Part shown: piece by piece, positions 1 to 9,331 of the stretch | How positions within the stretch are numbered: position 1 is the stretch's first letter | Layout of the letters: every line of letters starts with the position of its first letter | NCBI GenBank assembly: GCA_050952085.1 | Contig: JBMNKH010000004.1 | Location: 639,108-703,107 of the forward strand | Length of the DNA: 64,000 nucleotides | DNA from: DTU015 sp012837895 | GTDB taxonomy: Bacteria; Bacillota; Sulfobacillia; Fermentithermobacillales; Fermentithermobacillaceae | Direction: 5' to 3' | Program-made: the position numbers and the translations under genes | Notes under the pieces: model-generated | Databases searched by the model: none | What the model was told of the DNA's origin: nothing | What the model saw: only the letters and a program-made list of their open reading frames with translations

Positions 1-600
1 TAACCCTGACACGTCAACGCTCAGCCTTTGATGTTCAACCCCCAAGGCTTGGCTGATTCCCATCTTGATTGATATGGGTACGTTGCACAAACCGAACACT
101 TTGGCCTGTGTGTGTTTAAGGAGCGCTTCGGTTACAATCCCTGACGGGTTGGTGAAGTTGAGGAGCCAAGCGTTTGGGCAGGTTCTCTGCATTGCCTCTG
201 CTATGCTGAGGGCGGCGGGAATTGTCCTCAACGCACATGCAAATCCGCCCGGGCCTGTGGTTTCCTGACCGACTATGCCGTACTTGGCGGGAATGTGTTC
301 GTCTGTCTGCCTGGCTTTCATCCCGCCAACGCGGATCTGGCTTATGACGAAATCCGCGCCTTCAAGCCCCGGGGCAATATCAGTCCACCTGGTTACCTTG
401 CACGGCATACCGGCCTTCTCAATCATTCTTTGCACGAAACCGCCGACTACTTCCAGTCTATCCCTGCCTTGGGGAATATCTATGAGTGCCAGGTGTTCCG
501 CCAGGAACTCGTTGTCCTCCCAGCGCTTGATAAGCCCGTCGATGAGCTCAGGGGTATACGATGAACCCCCGCCGATCACTGCTAATCTAATGGTTTTCAT
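1..600 (-). CDS. 6-phospho-beta-glucosidase, glycoside hydrolase family 4 (5' part, runs off the window)
   Basis: The frame is open from an ATG at 600 to the window edge, giving the first 200 residues of a protein whose family is usually about 430-450 long. The start carries the NAD-binding glycine motif GGGSSYTPEL. Further on are the family-4 blocks QIRVGGM, GQETTGPGGF, ALRTIP, FTNPSG and GLCNVP, whose cysteine is a metal ligand in known members. Family 4 enzymes cleave phosphorylated disaccharides in the cytoplasm by an NAD- and metal-dependent redox mechanism. It lies 44 bp downstream of the PIG-L deacetylase gene on the same strand, so the two are probably co-transcribed. Substrate (beta-glucoside or chitobiose type) cannot be fixed from this part. 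Confidence 0.85.
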   Translation of the reverse strand, partial: MKTIRLAVIGGGSSYTPELIDGLIKRWEDNEFLAEHLALIDIPQGRDRLEVVGGFVQRMIEKAGMPCKVTRWTDIAPGLEGADFVISQIRVGGMKARQTDEHIPAKYGIVGQETTGPGGFACALRTIPAALSIAEAMQRTCPNAWLLNFTNPSGIVTEALLKHTQAKVFGLCNVPISIKMGISQALGVEHQRLSVDVSGL

Positions 601-644
601 GTTTCTAAGACGTTGGTGTCCCTCCCTTCCAGACAAGGTCATAA

Positions 645-1388
645 TCAAGCTTCCCACGTGTCTACCATAACATGAAGGTGAGTAGTGGTGAGTACCTTGA
701 ATGCTTCTCCTACCCTGGCGTTTGCATTGCTCCCGTATTCTCTTGACTTGGCCAGTATCAGCGGGTAGAACATGTCCCAGGTGGGGCCGGGGAATTGAGA
801 CCTATGGCATTTTATTGCCTCAAGCTTCTTTTCCCATGTGGCGTCGATACCAATGAAGGTATTCGGCTTGAGCGACAGTGCCAGGGCGATTCCGGTTACC
901 TGCCATGGGACAAGGCCGTGCTCCATGTCTTCAGGTTGAATCATTGGCAATCCGGCAAAAAGGCAAGCCTCTACTGCGGCCATTGAGGCCCTGCGGTGAT
1001 CAGGATGTGCCTCATAGGGAAGCCACGGGTCCAGGCTGATTACGAAATCAGGCTGGACTTCCCTGATGAGCGAAATCAGTGGCTCCCGTACTGTTTCAGG
1101 CTTAGGCACCTCTGTGTCCTGAAAACCAAGCCATATTATGTCTGCAACCCCAAGCACCTTTCCGGCTTGTTCCTGTTCAGCCCTCCTGATCGCAGCAACT
1201 TGAGCTTCTGAAAAGCCAGGTTCAAGGCCTCCCTTGGCCCCATCTGTCACCATGGCATAAGTGATTTTGGCACCTTTTTCAGCCAGGAGCGCGATGGTTC
1301 CTCCCGCCGCGATCTCTGCGTCGTCAGGGTGGGGTGATACCACCAGCACATTTTGTGCCTGTTTGAGGTCGGGGATTGGGATGTACAC
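645..1388 (-). CDS. PIG-L (LmbE) family deacetylase
   Basis: A 247-residue protein with the zinc-binding family signature near the N-terminus (SPHPDDAEIAAGG, about residues 18-30) and the downstream HPDHR block. The family removes N-acetyl groups from N-acetylglucosamine-containing substrates such as GlcNAc-malate, mycothiol precursors or diacetylchitobiose. The start is a GTG at 1388 preceded by an AGGAGGG ribosome-binding site. It sits between a two-gene ABC exporter and a family-4 glycosidase on the same strand. Chitobiose-type sugar breakdown is a reasonable context guess; bacillithiol-type synthesis is an alternative. Specificity is not visible. Confidence 0.8.
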   Translation of the reverse strand: MYIPIPDLKQAQNVLVVSPHPDDAEIAAGGTIALLAEKGAKITYAMVTDGAKGGLEPGFSEAQVAAIRRAEQEQAGKVLGVADIIWLGFQDTEVPKPETVREPLISLIREVQPDFVISLDPWLPYEAHPDHRRASMAAVEACLFAGLPMIQPEDMEHGLVPWQVTGIALALSLKPNTFIGIDATWEKKLEAIKCHRSQFPGPTWDMFYPLILAKSREYGSNANARVGEAFKVLTTTHLHVMVDTWEA

Positions 1389-1436
1389 TGCAACTTCCCT
1401 CCTTTCGCCGGGTGTTTCACCGGATGTCTGTGTATG

Positions 1437-3392
1437 TTAGCTATGTGACAAATCTCTTTCCACAAGCAACCTGTATTTTGAGTCCGGGTTGGCCATGAGA
1501 TCTTCGTGCGTTCCCCGCTCTGTTATTGCACCGTTTTCAAGGTACAGGATTTCGTCGGCGCTCTCAACCGTAGACAGCCTGTGGGCGATTACGATGCAAG
1601 TGCGCGTTTCCATGAGCTGCCGCAAAGCATCTTGGACCAACCTTTCAGATCCGGTATCAAGGGACGATGTAGCTTCGTCCAGCAGGAGCACAGGCGCGTC
1701 CTTGAAAACAGCCCTGGCAATGGCAATCCGCTGCCGTTGGCCGCCTGATAGGTTCCTACCTCTTTGTCCCACCTGTGAATGAACCCCTTCTGGCAAGCTG
1801 CGTACAAAGCCGCCGGCGTGGGCGATGGCAAGTGCTTTTTCAACGTTGTCTACGCCTGGGTCAGGGGCAGCAACTTGTGCATGACCTTGCACGTTCTCCA
1901 GGACCGTTCCTGAAAACAAGAACGCGTCTTGGGGGACATACGAGAATTTGGCCCGCCAGGATTCCAAACTCGTTTGATAGATGCTTTGACCTTCCACCAC
2001 TATATCCCCTGACAAGGGAGGATACAGGCCGAGCAATAACTTAAACAGGGTTGTCTTGCCGCTGCCCGATGGGCCTACAACTGCTACGGTCTTACCTCTG
2101 GGTACGGCAAAAGAGACGTTCTCCAGGGCATTCCCTGTGCTTCCTGGGTACCTGAAGGTTAAGCCTCTCACCAGTATGGCAGGTTGCCCCGTTTCTGCAC
2201 TGGCTAAGGGTTCAACCGTACATGGGGGTTTTCCAATGGTTTTGGTCGTGCTTTCAGTAGTGGTTTCTCTAGTGATTTCAGTAGGCGTTGCTGTATGGGA
2301 AGGAGCGGTCCGTGTGTAGACGACGGGTTCACCAGGGGCGTCGAGTATCTCCAGAACTCTTTCGCCTGCAGCCAGGTTTGCCTGAATTCCCGCAATTGCG
2401 GCACCCAGCGTGGAGAACAAGTTCCTTACCGGGTTCATGAGCTGTACTATGGCTACAAGCACCGGTATCAGGGTGGGCTTGAGGATGGCCTGGTGGGCAG
2501 CGTACACAACGAAGAGCATCCTGGCAACCCCTGCGATCCCGTCTGCGGCTGAGTGTCCGGCTTCCAGGTATGTCTGGCGCATGCCCGCCTTGTGTACTTG
2601 TGTGGCCTGGCCAACTACACGCATGTGCATGATATCAGACAGATTGAAAGTCCTGATAACTTCAGCTCCTTGGATGAGGTCTGAAAACCCGGACACAAGT
2701 TTTCCCTTGTTTTCCTGAAGTGTCTTCCCGGCTTCCCTGAGCCGGGGAGCAAAGAGTAAACTGGCGATAACCGGCAGGGCACATATTGCAATAGACATGA
2801 GGCCGAGTTCCGGATCAAGCATCACAGCGTAAATGGCAGCCCCTGTTCCTGAAAAAACCGTGTTGGCCAGGACCTGAAACGATTGGCTGAAAACCGTACC
2901 TGCAAGGGTGGTGTCGTTGGTTGCCCTGGAGAGGATATCACCTGAGTGCCGTTGTTCCATGGCTGCTACAGGCATCTTCAAGACCGTGTGAAAGAAGGCA
3001 TCTCTCAAGTCACCCAGAGCCATGGTGGTTGCGTTGATGAGTTTTCTTCCTGTCCAGAACACAAGCGCGCCTGCGGCAAGAATAGTTGTGGTCATAAGGC
3101 CTACCGACCCCAGGATAGCACGGGTATCCACAGCCATTGCACCACGGGCAAAGTCCATGAGCATTCGTGCAAACAGTACGTTAATTCCCAAGTTGGCCAG
3201 GGCTATGCCTGCGATGCCTGTAAGATAGGCGGCGGTATAAGGTTTCATGAATTGGAACAGGCGCTGCAAGACCTTAGGTTGTCTCTCTGCCCGGGCGTTT
3301 GCGTGAGATTTGCCAGCATCGGGTTGGAGTGCTGGCTGCTGTGCCGGCCCTGTCCTAGCGGTCCTAGCGGTCTTGCCCGGAGTTGAAGCCAC
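1437..3392 (-). CDS. ABC exporter, fused permease and ATPase (second subunit of a pair)
   Basis: A 651-residue type IV ABC exporter half: an N-terminal six-helix membrane domain (about residues 50-340) and a C-terminal ATPase. Walker A GPSGSGKTT, signature LSGGQRQR, Walker B VLLLDEATSSLD and the H-loop IAHRLST are all intact. Between the domains lies an unusual Thr/Ser-rich stretch of about 45 residues (about 350-400). The start is GTG at 3392 with an AGGAGGTG site. Only 3 bp separate it from the stop of the upstream ABC gene, so the two are translationally coupled and probably form a heterodimer like BmrCD or LmrCD. Drug or lipid/peptide export is likely; the substrate is unknown. Confidence 0.85.
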   Translation of the reverse strand: MASTPGKTARTARTGPAQQPALQPDAGKSHANARAERQPKVLQRLFQFMKPYTAAYLTGIAGIALANLGINVLFARMLMDFARGAMAVDTRAILGSVGLMTTTILAAGALVFWTGRKLINATTMALGDLRDAFFHTVLKMPVAAMEQRHSGDILSRATNDTTLAGTVFSQSFQVLANTVFSGTGAAIYAVMLDPELGLMSIAICALPVIASLLFAPRLREAGKTLQENKGKLVSGFSDLIQGAEVIRTFNLSDIMHMRVVGQATQVHKAGMRQTYLEAGHSAADGIAGVARMLFVVYAAHQAILKPTLIPVLVAIVQLMNPVRNLFSTLGAAIAGIQANLAAGERVLEILDAPGEPVVYTRTAPSHTATPTEITRETTTESTTKTIGKPPCTVEPLASAETGQPAILVRGLTFRYPGSTGNALENVSFAVPRGKTVAVVGPSGSGKTTLFKLLLGLYPPLSGDIVVEGQSIYQTSLESWRAKFSYVPQDAFLFSGTVLENVQGHAQVAAPDPGVDNVEKALAIAHAGGFVRSLPEGVHSQVGQRGRNLSGGQRQRIAIARAVFKDAPVLLLDEATSSLDTGSERLVQDALRQLMETRTCIVIAHRLSTVESADEILYLENGAITERGTHEDLMANPDSKYRLLVERDLSHS

Positions 3393-3395
3393 CTG

Positions 3396-5279
3396 CTACA
3401 CCTCCTCTGAGAGATTATTGTCCTGGAGGTTATTGTCCTGTTCTAGCCCGGTTTCTTCCGCAGAGCGATGAGAATCTCCAGAGCTAGCCGGCGAAGCAGA
3501 GTGATCCTGCCCGCTTTGCTGCGAAGAATAAAGGGTGGCGTAGCGTCCCTTAGCTTCCATGAGAGATGCATGGGTTCCGCTTTCAACCAAGGTGCCGCCC
3601 TCAAGTACATAGATCCTGTCCATGTTCACGATGGTTGAAAGCCTGTGGGCGATTGCCATGACCGTCCTACCTTCAAACATCTCCATCAGGCTGTCCAACA
3701 CTTGGCGTTCTACATCGTAGTCCATCGCTGACGTTGCTTCATCAAGCAACAGTATTTCCGGTTCGCGCAGGATGGCACGTGCCAGCGACAAGCGCTGGCG
3801 TTCCCCGCCTGAAAACCTGCCTGCCATCTCGCCTGCCTGGGTCTCATAGGCATCAGGCAATTCACTGATGAAACCGCTTATGCAGGCAGTATTGGCCGCC
3901 CGGTTCACTTCCTCCATAGTGACATCAGGCATGCCCATGGTAAGGTTTTCCCTGATGGAATAGGGAAACAAGTATGTATCCTGGCTTACCTTGGCGAAGT
4001 GAGAACGCAGGTGTCTGAGGGACCATTTGCTCACGTCATGTCCTCCAACGAGAACTGTCCCCTGGTCCGGTTCGTACTCGCCAAGCAACAGTCTGAAGAT
4101 AGTGGACTTTCCCGAACCGCTTGATCCTGCAAAGGCCACCTTTTCCCCTTGTTCCACAGTGAAACTTACATTTTTCAGGGCAGGCTCTTTAGCATCCGGA
4201 TACGCAAAGGTTACGTTCTGGAATTCAACCACAGGGACGCCTTCAATGAATTCAAATGGTTTGCCGCATTCACGTTCCACGGGTATCCGGAGCACTTCCA
4301 GCACACGTTCTAAAGCGGCTGAATTGGATGCAATCTCACCCAGGTTTCTGGGTAAGCCCTCCATGGGGAAAGTAACAAAATTGAGGAGATCTATGAACGC
4401 AAATAACACACCGAAAGTGACGCGGCCCTGGAGCATCAGGATGCCTCCCAGACCAAACACCAGGAGGAACGGTGTGAAGGAAACAATCAGGCCCACTGAA
4501 GCCAGCAGTGCCGCAAAGGTGTTCCGGCGCGTGCTCTTCTCCAGCCATATCTTGCTGTACAGGCGGAATCTTTCAGACAGGTTCTTCCCCAGTCCGAATA
4601 CCCTGGCGATGGCGGCCCCAGCTATGGATTCTTCCATCAGAACGCTGATCTCGCTCAAAGCTTCCTGGGCTTCTTTGGTAAGTGCAGCCAGGGGCCCCTG
4701 GAGTTTTCCGGCTGCAAAGAAAATAAGCGGTGTGCCGAACACAGCCACGATCGCCAGGAGCCAGTCTTTGTATACCATGTAACACACTGCCAGTATTGCA
4801 GTGAGGAGTCCTGATATGAGTCTGAGTAAGTTATCTTGAAGCAAGGTTTGGACCAGGTTAAGGTCGTTTGTGACCCTGGCAAGGATCTGTCCTGAGTGTT
4901 CCCCGGACATGTATGATGCCCTGGCACGGCTTATCCTGTAAGCTGCCTTCGAGTTAAGCAGGGCAACTGATGAATGCCCGTAGCGCCCTATTGATACCTT
5001 TTGCACGGTAATAAGGAGCACCGCAACAGCTTCCAGGGCCAGGGTCGCGGTAGCTGCCTTGTTGAACTCCGGCAGGTCGGCTGCGAGCATTGAATCCCAT
5101 AGAAGGGCGAAGAGGCTTGCTTGGACAACATGGATGACTGCTGTTATAACTGCGGCTGTGACTGCCACGAGCAGGTACAGACTAAGGTTACCGGTCAGCG
5201 CAAAAGCAGCATTCAGCAACCGCCACGTCTTGCCTTTTTCTTTGGCGGCGGTGCCCTCTTGTTTCGCTCCGCTCTTCAT
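3396..5279 (-). CDS. ABC exporter, fused permease and ATPase (first subunit of a pair)
   Basis: A 627-residue ABC exporter half with an N-terminal membrane domain and a C-terminal ATPase carrying Walker A GSSGSGKST, signature FSGGERQR, Walker B ILLLDEATSAMD and H-loop IAHRLST. The last 40 residues are polar, Ser/Asp/Asn-rich and probably disordered. The start is ATG at 5279 with the ribosome-binding site AAGGAGA. It is the first gene of a minus-strand run that continues through the partner ABC subunit, the PIG-L deacetylase and the family-4 glycosidase. All catalytic motifs look canonical, so no degenerate ATP site is evident in either subunit. Confidence 0.85.
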   Translation of the reverse strand: MKSGAKQEGTAAKEKGKTWRLLNAAFALTGNLSLYLLVAVTAAVITAVIHVVQASLFALLWDSMLAADLPEFNKAATATLALEAVAVLLITVQKVSIGRYGHSSVALLNSKAAYRISRARASYMSGEHSGQILARVTNDLNLVQTLLQDNLLRLISGLLTAILAVCYMVYKDWLLAIVAVFGTPLIFFAAGKLQGPLAALTKEAQEALSEISVLMEESIAGAAIARVFGLGKNLSERFRLYSKIWLEKSTRRNTFAALLASVGLIVSFTPFLLVFGLGGILMLQGRVTFGVLFAFIDLLNFVTFPMEGLPRNLGEIASNSAALERVLEVLRIPVERECGKPFEFIEGVPVVEFQNVTFAYPDAKEPALKNVSFTVEQGEKVAFAGSSGSGKSTIFRLLLGEYEPDQGTVLVGGHDVSKWSLRHLRSHFAKVSQDTYLFPYSIRENLTMGMPDVTMEEVNRAANTACISGFISELPDAYETQAGEMAGRFSGGERQRLSLARAILREPEILLLDEATSAMDYDVERQVLDSLMEMFEGRTVMAIAHRLSTIVNMDRIYVLEGGTLVESGTHASLMEAKGRYATLYSSQQSGQDHSASPASSGDSHRSAEETGLEQDNNLQDNNLSEEV

Positions 5280-5675
5280 CTTACAAGTCTCCTTCCGAGG
5301 TCTTCAGCGGCCGGCTTACCGGGTGTGGCAAATATTCTATTTGGTAAACCTTATTATGATGATTCTGACAATGACGTTAATTTCCTTCTGAACACTGTGC
5401 AGTGAAACCCCGGTAAGTGGATACCAGTCTTAGCGCAAAATGGTATTAGAACCGACCGCTATCTGGTGCAGACCGGCTGCTTCCGGGCCGGACCCGGTGC
5501 TACAAGCAACCAGTTCCGGCATAGTAAGAGAAGGAGTTTCCACAAAGGCACAGAATTGGGTTACTGCGTCTTGCTGTACCATGGTCGGTTGAAACGATTG
5601 CCCTTGTTTCAAACTGCCTGCTTAAGACAGGGTGTGGAAGCCCGGGCACTACTCGACGGAAAAGGGGAGGTTGGT
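5280..5675. other. Divergent intergenic region between ABC exporter and symporter genes
   Basis: About 400 bp separate two divergent genes. The left end is AT-rich (5325-5395) and probably holds promoter elements for the minus-strand exporter operon, but I could not place a convincing -35/-10 pair. The right part contains only a clear ribosome-binding site (GGGGAGG, 5664-5670) for the symporter gene. No gene, riboswitch or repeat was recognised. Confidence 0.4.
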
Positions 5676-6975
5676 GTGAGCAAGCTTAGGGATTTCATCT
5701 ACAGCCTTGGTAGTTTCTCCGCATCTATCCTTGGCCAGACAGTGACCACGTTTGCAATATACTACTATGTTGATGTGCTGAAAGTGCCGACCAAGATGAT
5801 AAGCTTGGTGATGCTGTTCTACGGGATTTGGAATGCCATAAACGACCCCTTGTTCGGCCAGATTTCAGATACCACCAGAACCAAGTGGTGGAGGCGTATC
5901 CCGTATGTTGCAGGATTTACCCTTCCGCTTTGTATAGCTTTTGCCCTTTTGTGGATGCCGCCGTACCCAGCAGGAGCGGAGAAATCGCTGTTCATCTGGT
6001 ATTTTATTGTCATCTTCCTGTTTGACGGCCTTTTTACCATAGTCGTGCTCAATTGGACCGCCCTTTTCCCGGAAATGTCAACTCGAAGACAGGGCACGGG
6101 TTTCCGCCTTAAGGCAGGTACTCGGTATCATAGGGCTGATTTTCGGGGTCGCCCTGCCTCCGGTTCTGGCTGACAGCTTTGGCTGGAGTTTCGTGGGGAT
6201 TGCCTTCGGCGTCCTGGGCCTGGTAACCATGTATGCATCCTTGTACGGCGCCAAGGAAAGGCCTGAACTCGCCCAGGAAGCAAGCCTTCCGCTGGGACAG
6301 GCGCTGAAGGAGACTTACCTGAATAAGTCTTTTCTCACATATGTGATCCCTGCAATGCTCATCCAATACACTTTTGTGGCGCTTCAAGCGGTGATCCCCT
6401 TCTACACCAAGTATGTGCTCAATGCCAGTGAATTTGAGACCACAGTATTCCTGGGGGCCATGTTTGTCACGGCAATTCCCTTGGCAGCCGTTTGAGGGAA
6501 GATTATCGCCAGGCTAGGCGCTAAGAAGTCATTCATTTATTCGGGGGTTTGGTACGCCGTTTGCCTGTTGCCGTTCTGGATAGCTAGGAATTACATCCAT
6601 GCGGTGATTATAGCCGTATTTATCGCATTTGGACTGGCAGGGCTGCTCGTGCTCCTGGATGTTCTCATAGCTGATGTAGTAGATGAAGACGAAATCAAGA
6701 CCGGGGTCAGGCGGGAAGGGATGTACTTCGGGGTGAACGGGTTCATGATCAGGCTTGGGATTTCCCTGAACGCCATCGTAATGGGGAACGTACTCAACGC
6801 TTTCGGGTACGATCCCAACCTTGAGGTCCAACCGGCCAGCGCCTTGACAGGGATGAAACTCCTGATGACTCTCGTGCCTATCCTTGCCATGGCCGTTGCT
6901 ATCCTGGTTTTCCGCCACTACCCGTTGGAAGGGGAGAGGCTGGAGGAAATCAAGGCCCGCCTGGGTCAAAGGTAA
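5676..6975 (+). pseudogene. Broken GPH-family sugar:cation symporter (MelB-like)
   Basis: Three reading segments together encode one multi-helix permease of about 430 residues. The GTG start at 5676 follows a GGGGAGG site, and the protein opens with the GPH-type stretch YSLGSFSASILGQTVTTF. After CAG at 6090-6092 the frame changes: one extra base (or two missing) before 6094, after which the text resumes as ARVSALRQVLGIIG. A second lesion is an in-frame TGA at 6493-6495 inside a predicted helix region, most simply a TGG-to-TGA change. The family imports glycosides or pentosides with Na+ or H+, which fits the family-4 glycosidases on either side. Two independent disruptions argue for a true pseudogene. 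Confidence 0.85.
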
Positions 6976-7039
6976 TCCAGAGGTAATCCAGGCAGGCCTT
7001 TTGTAAAGCGCGTGGCAGGACAGCCCAAGTCAAACTCGC

Positions 7040-7558
7040 CTATTCCAGTCTGCCCATCCCGGCTTGATTGTTCTGCCCTGCTATTTTTATAGCTTCCGCA
7101 ACCAGGCCTGTAGGATTGGCGTAGTTAATCAGCCACGCCCTGGGGTTTTTCTCCTGGATCTCAGCGGCGATTTCCACCATGACAGGGATCGTGCGTAAGG
7201 CCATGGCTAATCCGCCCGGCCCTGTGGTTTCTTGCCCTATGACCCTGTGCTTTAAGGGGATGCTCTCATCAATGTGCCTGCTCTGAAGCCCGCCTACTCT
7301 TATCTGGCATACTATGAAATCCATGTTCCTTATGGCTTGGTCCCTGTCTGTTGTAAGTTCCAATTTGCATTGGGGTAGGGTGTTCTCAAGCATGTGACGG
7401 GCCACGGAGCCTACGCTTTCCAGCTTGTGCGCGTCAATGTCCATGAGCACAAGCCGGTCCAGGGGCACATCTTCCGACTTATTTATGAAACCTTGTATGA
7501 GGCCGGGTGTATAAGCACTCCCGCCTCCCAGTATGGATACGTTCAGGCCTTGGGACAT
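7040..7558 (-). pseudogene. Truncated glycoside hydrolase family 4 gene
   Basis: 172 residues matching only the N-terminal NAD-binding part of a family-4 glycosidase: GGGSAYTPGLIQGF, QIRVGGL, GQETTGPGGLAMALRTIP and YANPTGLVAEA are visible. The normal protein is about 430-450 residues long. The reading frame ends shortly after YANPTG and the metal-binding cysteine block and catalytic C-terminal half are missing. The start (ATG at 7558) still has a strong AGGAGG site. It converges on the broken symporter gene and is probably the remnant of a sugar-use cassette. It is distinct in sequence from the partial family-4 gene at the window's left edge. Confidence 0.8.
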
Positions 7559-7818
7559 GGCATGACCTCCTTGCCTGAACGGTTCCGGAACCGCCTACTC
7601 ACAAACTTAAGCAATTGCTTCAAGGCAAGACGGGTTTTTCCTCCTGCAGTACTTGTACTTTATACTCCTATTCTCCAGGATGTATTCTCGCCGGATCCGG
7701 CACAGATTCTGCAGTCCAGTCCTTCCAGGGTGCTAAAGGCAGCGGCGCTAAAGACAGCTGGAGGCGTTAAGGACGTTAGAGCCGCTATATGTTGACGCCG
7801 GACTTACATGGTATTTTA

Positions 7819-7848
7819 TTGACATGCCAGGCAAAGCCTAGCTACGAT
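7819..7848 (+). promoter_or_regulatory. Likely sigma-A promoter of mnmA
   Basis: TTGACA at 7819-7824 and TACGAT at 7843-7848, with an 18-bp spacer. Transcription would begin near 7855, downstream of the most upstream in-frame ATG (7853). This supports translation from the GTG at 7898 instead. Confidence 0.5.
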
Positions 7849-7897
7849 TAGGATGAAAATCATCAGGATGAAGTCTCGTGAAAAAGGCGGGTTGTGT

Positions 7898-9331
7898 GTG
7901 CCAAAACCTACTGTTGCAGTGGCAATGTCAGGCGGGGTAGACAGCTCAGTTACGTGCATGTTACTGGCTGAACAGGGTTTTGAGTTATTCGGGATTACCA
8001 TGAAGATCTTGGGCACACAAGCCGCATCCCAGATGCATTCTGCCTGTGCTCCGGCAGTTGAAGAAGAGGCAAGGGAAGTCTGCCGCAAATTGGGGGTCCC
8101 TCACTATACCGTTGATCTCACAGAAGAGTTTGAGGCAGAGATAATCACGCCGTTCATTGAGAACTACCTTAAAGGCCGGACGCCTAACCCTTGCGTGTTG
8201 TGCAATCCCAAGTTCAAGTTTGGGCATCTCTTGAACAAGGCAAGGGAGTTGGGCGCAGATTATCTTGCCACAGGCCATTACGCGCAGGCCGGAAAAATCC
8301 TGGAGCAAACAGGGGAGTTTACTGAAAACCATGTGATTGCAGAGTTTCACCAGGATGTCTGCAGGTCACCTGACGGGTCCATTGGCCAGCAGACCGGTAA
8401 ACCCAGGTCCAGGTACCTGCTTGCAAGGGGGAAGGATCCGGGGAAAGACCAAAGCTATGTGCTCTACGGCCTCAATCAGGACATGCTGGGCCACGCGATG
8501 TTGCCTTTGGGCGGTCTGACCAAAGAGCAAGTGGTTGATATTTCCCGCCGGCGAGGGCTGGTAGCTGCAGACAAGCCTGAAAGCCAGGAGATTTGTTTCG
8601 TAGGCGGGGGCAGCTATAGGGCTTTCTTGCGCGAAAGAAACGTCGAAGCCAGGCCCGGGCTCATAGTGGATACATCGGGCAAGGTGGTAGGGCGCCACCA
8701 GGGGCTTGCGTACTACACAGTGGGCCAAAGGAGGGGGCTTGGGATATCAGGACCCCATTCCTTATATGTGGTGAACATCGATCCTGACGCTAACCAGGTG
8801 GTTGTAGGCACGCGGGAAGAAGCCTACGCCAAGGGCTGCTATGTAGGCGATGTGAACTTCATCATGTCTGACCACCCCGGCTCTCCTGTACGGGGCACTT
8901 GCATGGTCCGTTACAGGGGCAGGGAGGTCAATGCTACTTTGATACCGGATCCGGATGATCGCTACGGCGCTGGCAAGAGACAGGTTTCAGGGGTTTCTTC
9001 AGCCCTTAGTTCAGAGGCCGGGTCAGAAGCTGAAGCTGGCAGGGGCGACGCCGTTGTGGAAACCGGTAGAGACGGTCGTGTTGTGGAGACCGGTAACGGC
9101 AGCGACGTTGTGGAAGCCGGTAGAGGCGGTCGTGTTGCGGAGAATGGCAGCAGCAACGGCGTTGTGGAAGCCGGTAGAGGTAACGGCCTTGTTGAAGCCG
9201 GCAACCGCAACGGCCTTGTGTTGGTGGAATTTGATGAGCCCCAGTTTGCAGTCACGCCTGGACAGGCGCTTGTGTTCTACCAGGGCGCCTTTGTGTATGG
9301 AGGCGGAACCATTTTGAAATCTCTAAGGTAG
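7898..9331 (+). CDS. mnmA: tRNA-specific 2-thiouridylase
   Basis: Thiolates U34 of Lys, Glu and Gln tRNAs in the cytoplasm using ATP and persulfide sulfur. The PP-loop is AMSGGVDSS near the N-terminus. The catalytic cysteines are in NPCVLCN (about C99) and SQEICFV (about C233), and the C-terminal beta-barrel ends with FDEPQFAVTPGQALVFY. With this start the protein is 477 residues against about 360 in the family. The excess is an insertion of about 85 residues (nt about 8948-9217) inside the C-terminal domain, including six 9-residue repeats, plus a shorter insert near residue 145. The frame and all catalytic residues are intact, so it should be functional. The GTG at 7898 is preferred over ATG 7853 because of the promoter position. 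Confidence 0.9.
   Translation: MPKPTVAVAMSGGVDSSVTCMLLAEQGFELFGITMKILGTQAASQMHSACAPAVEEEAREVCRKLGVPHYTVDLTEEFEAEIITPFIENYLKGRTPNPCVLCNPKFKFGHLLNKARELGADYLATGHYAQAGKILEQTGEFTENHVIAEFHQDVCRSPDGSIGQQTGKPRSRYLLARGKDPGKDQSYVLYGLNQDMLGHAMLPLGGLTKEQVVDISRRRGLVAADKPESQEICFVGGGSYRAFLRERNVEARPGLIVDTSGKVVGRHQGLAYYTVGQRRGLGISGPHSLYVVNIDPDANQVVVGTREEAYAKGCYVGDVNFIMSDHPGSPVRGTCMVRYRGREVNATLIPDPDDRYGAGKRQVSGVSSALSSEAGSEAEAGRGDAVVETGRDGRVVETGNGSDVVEAGRGGRVAENGSSNGVVEAGRGNGLVEAGNRNGLVLVEFDEPQFAVTPGQALVFYQGAFVYGGGTILKSLR
9053..9214 (+). repeat. Six tandem 27-bp repeats inside mnmA
   Basis: Six uninterrupted 27-bp units encode the 9-residue pattern VVEAGRGNG with variants (for example VVETGRDGR, VVETGNGSD, LVEAGNRNG). 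The units are diverged but keep frame and length exactly (162 bp). They lie between two conserved strands of the MnmA C-terminal domain. Confidence 0.85.

Noticed and set aside
6493..6495. TGA recoding as tryptophan or selenocysteine in the symporter
   Set aside because: TGA ends other intact genes here, no SECIS-like element was seen, and the same gene has an independent frameshift.
8962..9255. Antisense 97-codon frame opposite the mnmA repeats
   Set aside because: It is the reverse reading of the 27-bp repeat; Pro/Leu/Ser pattern follows from repeat composition and there is no ribosome-binding site.
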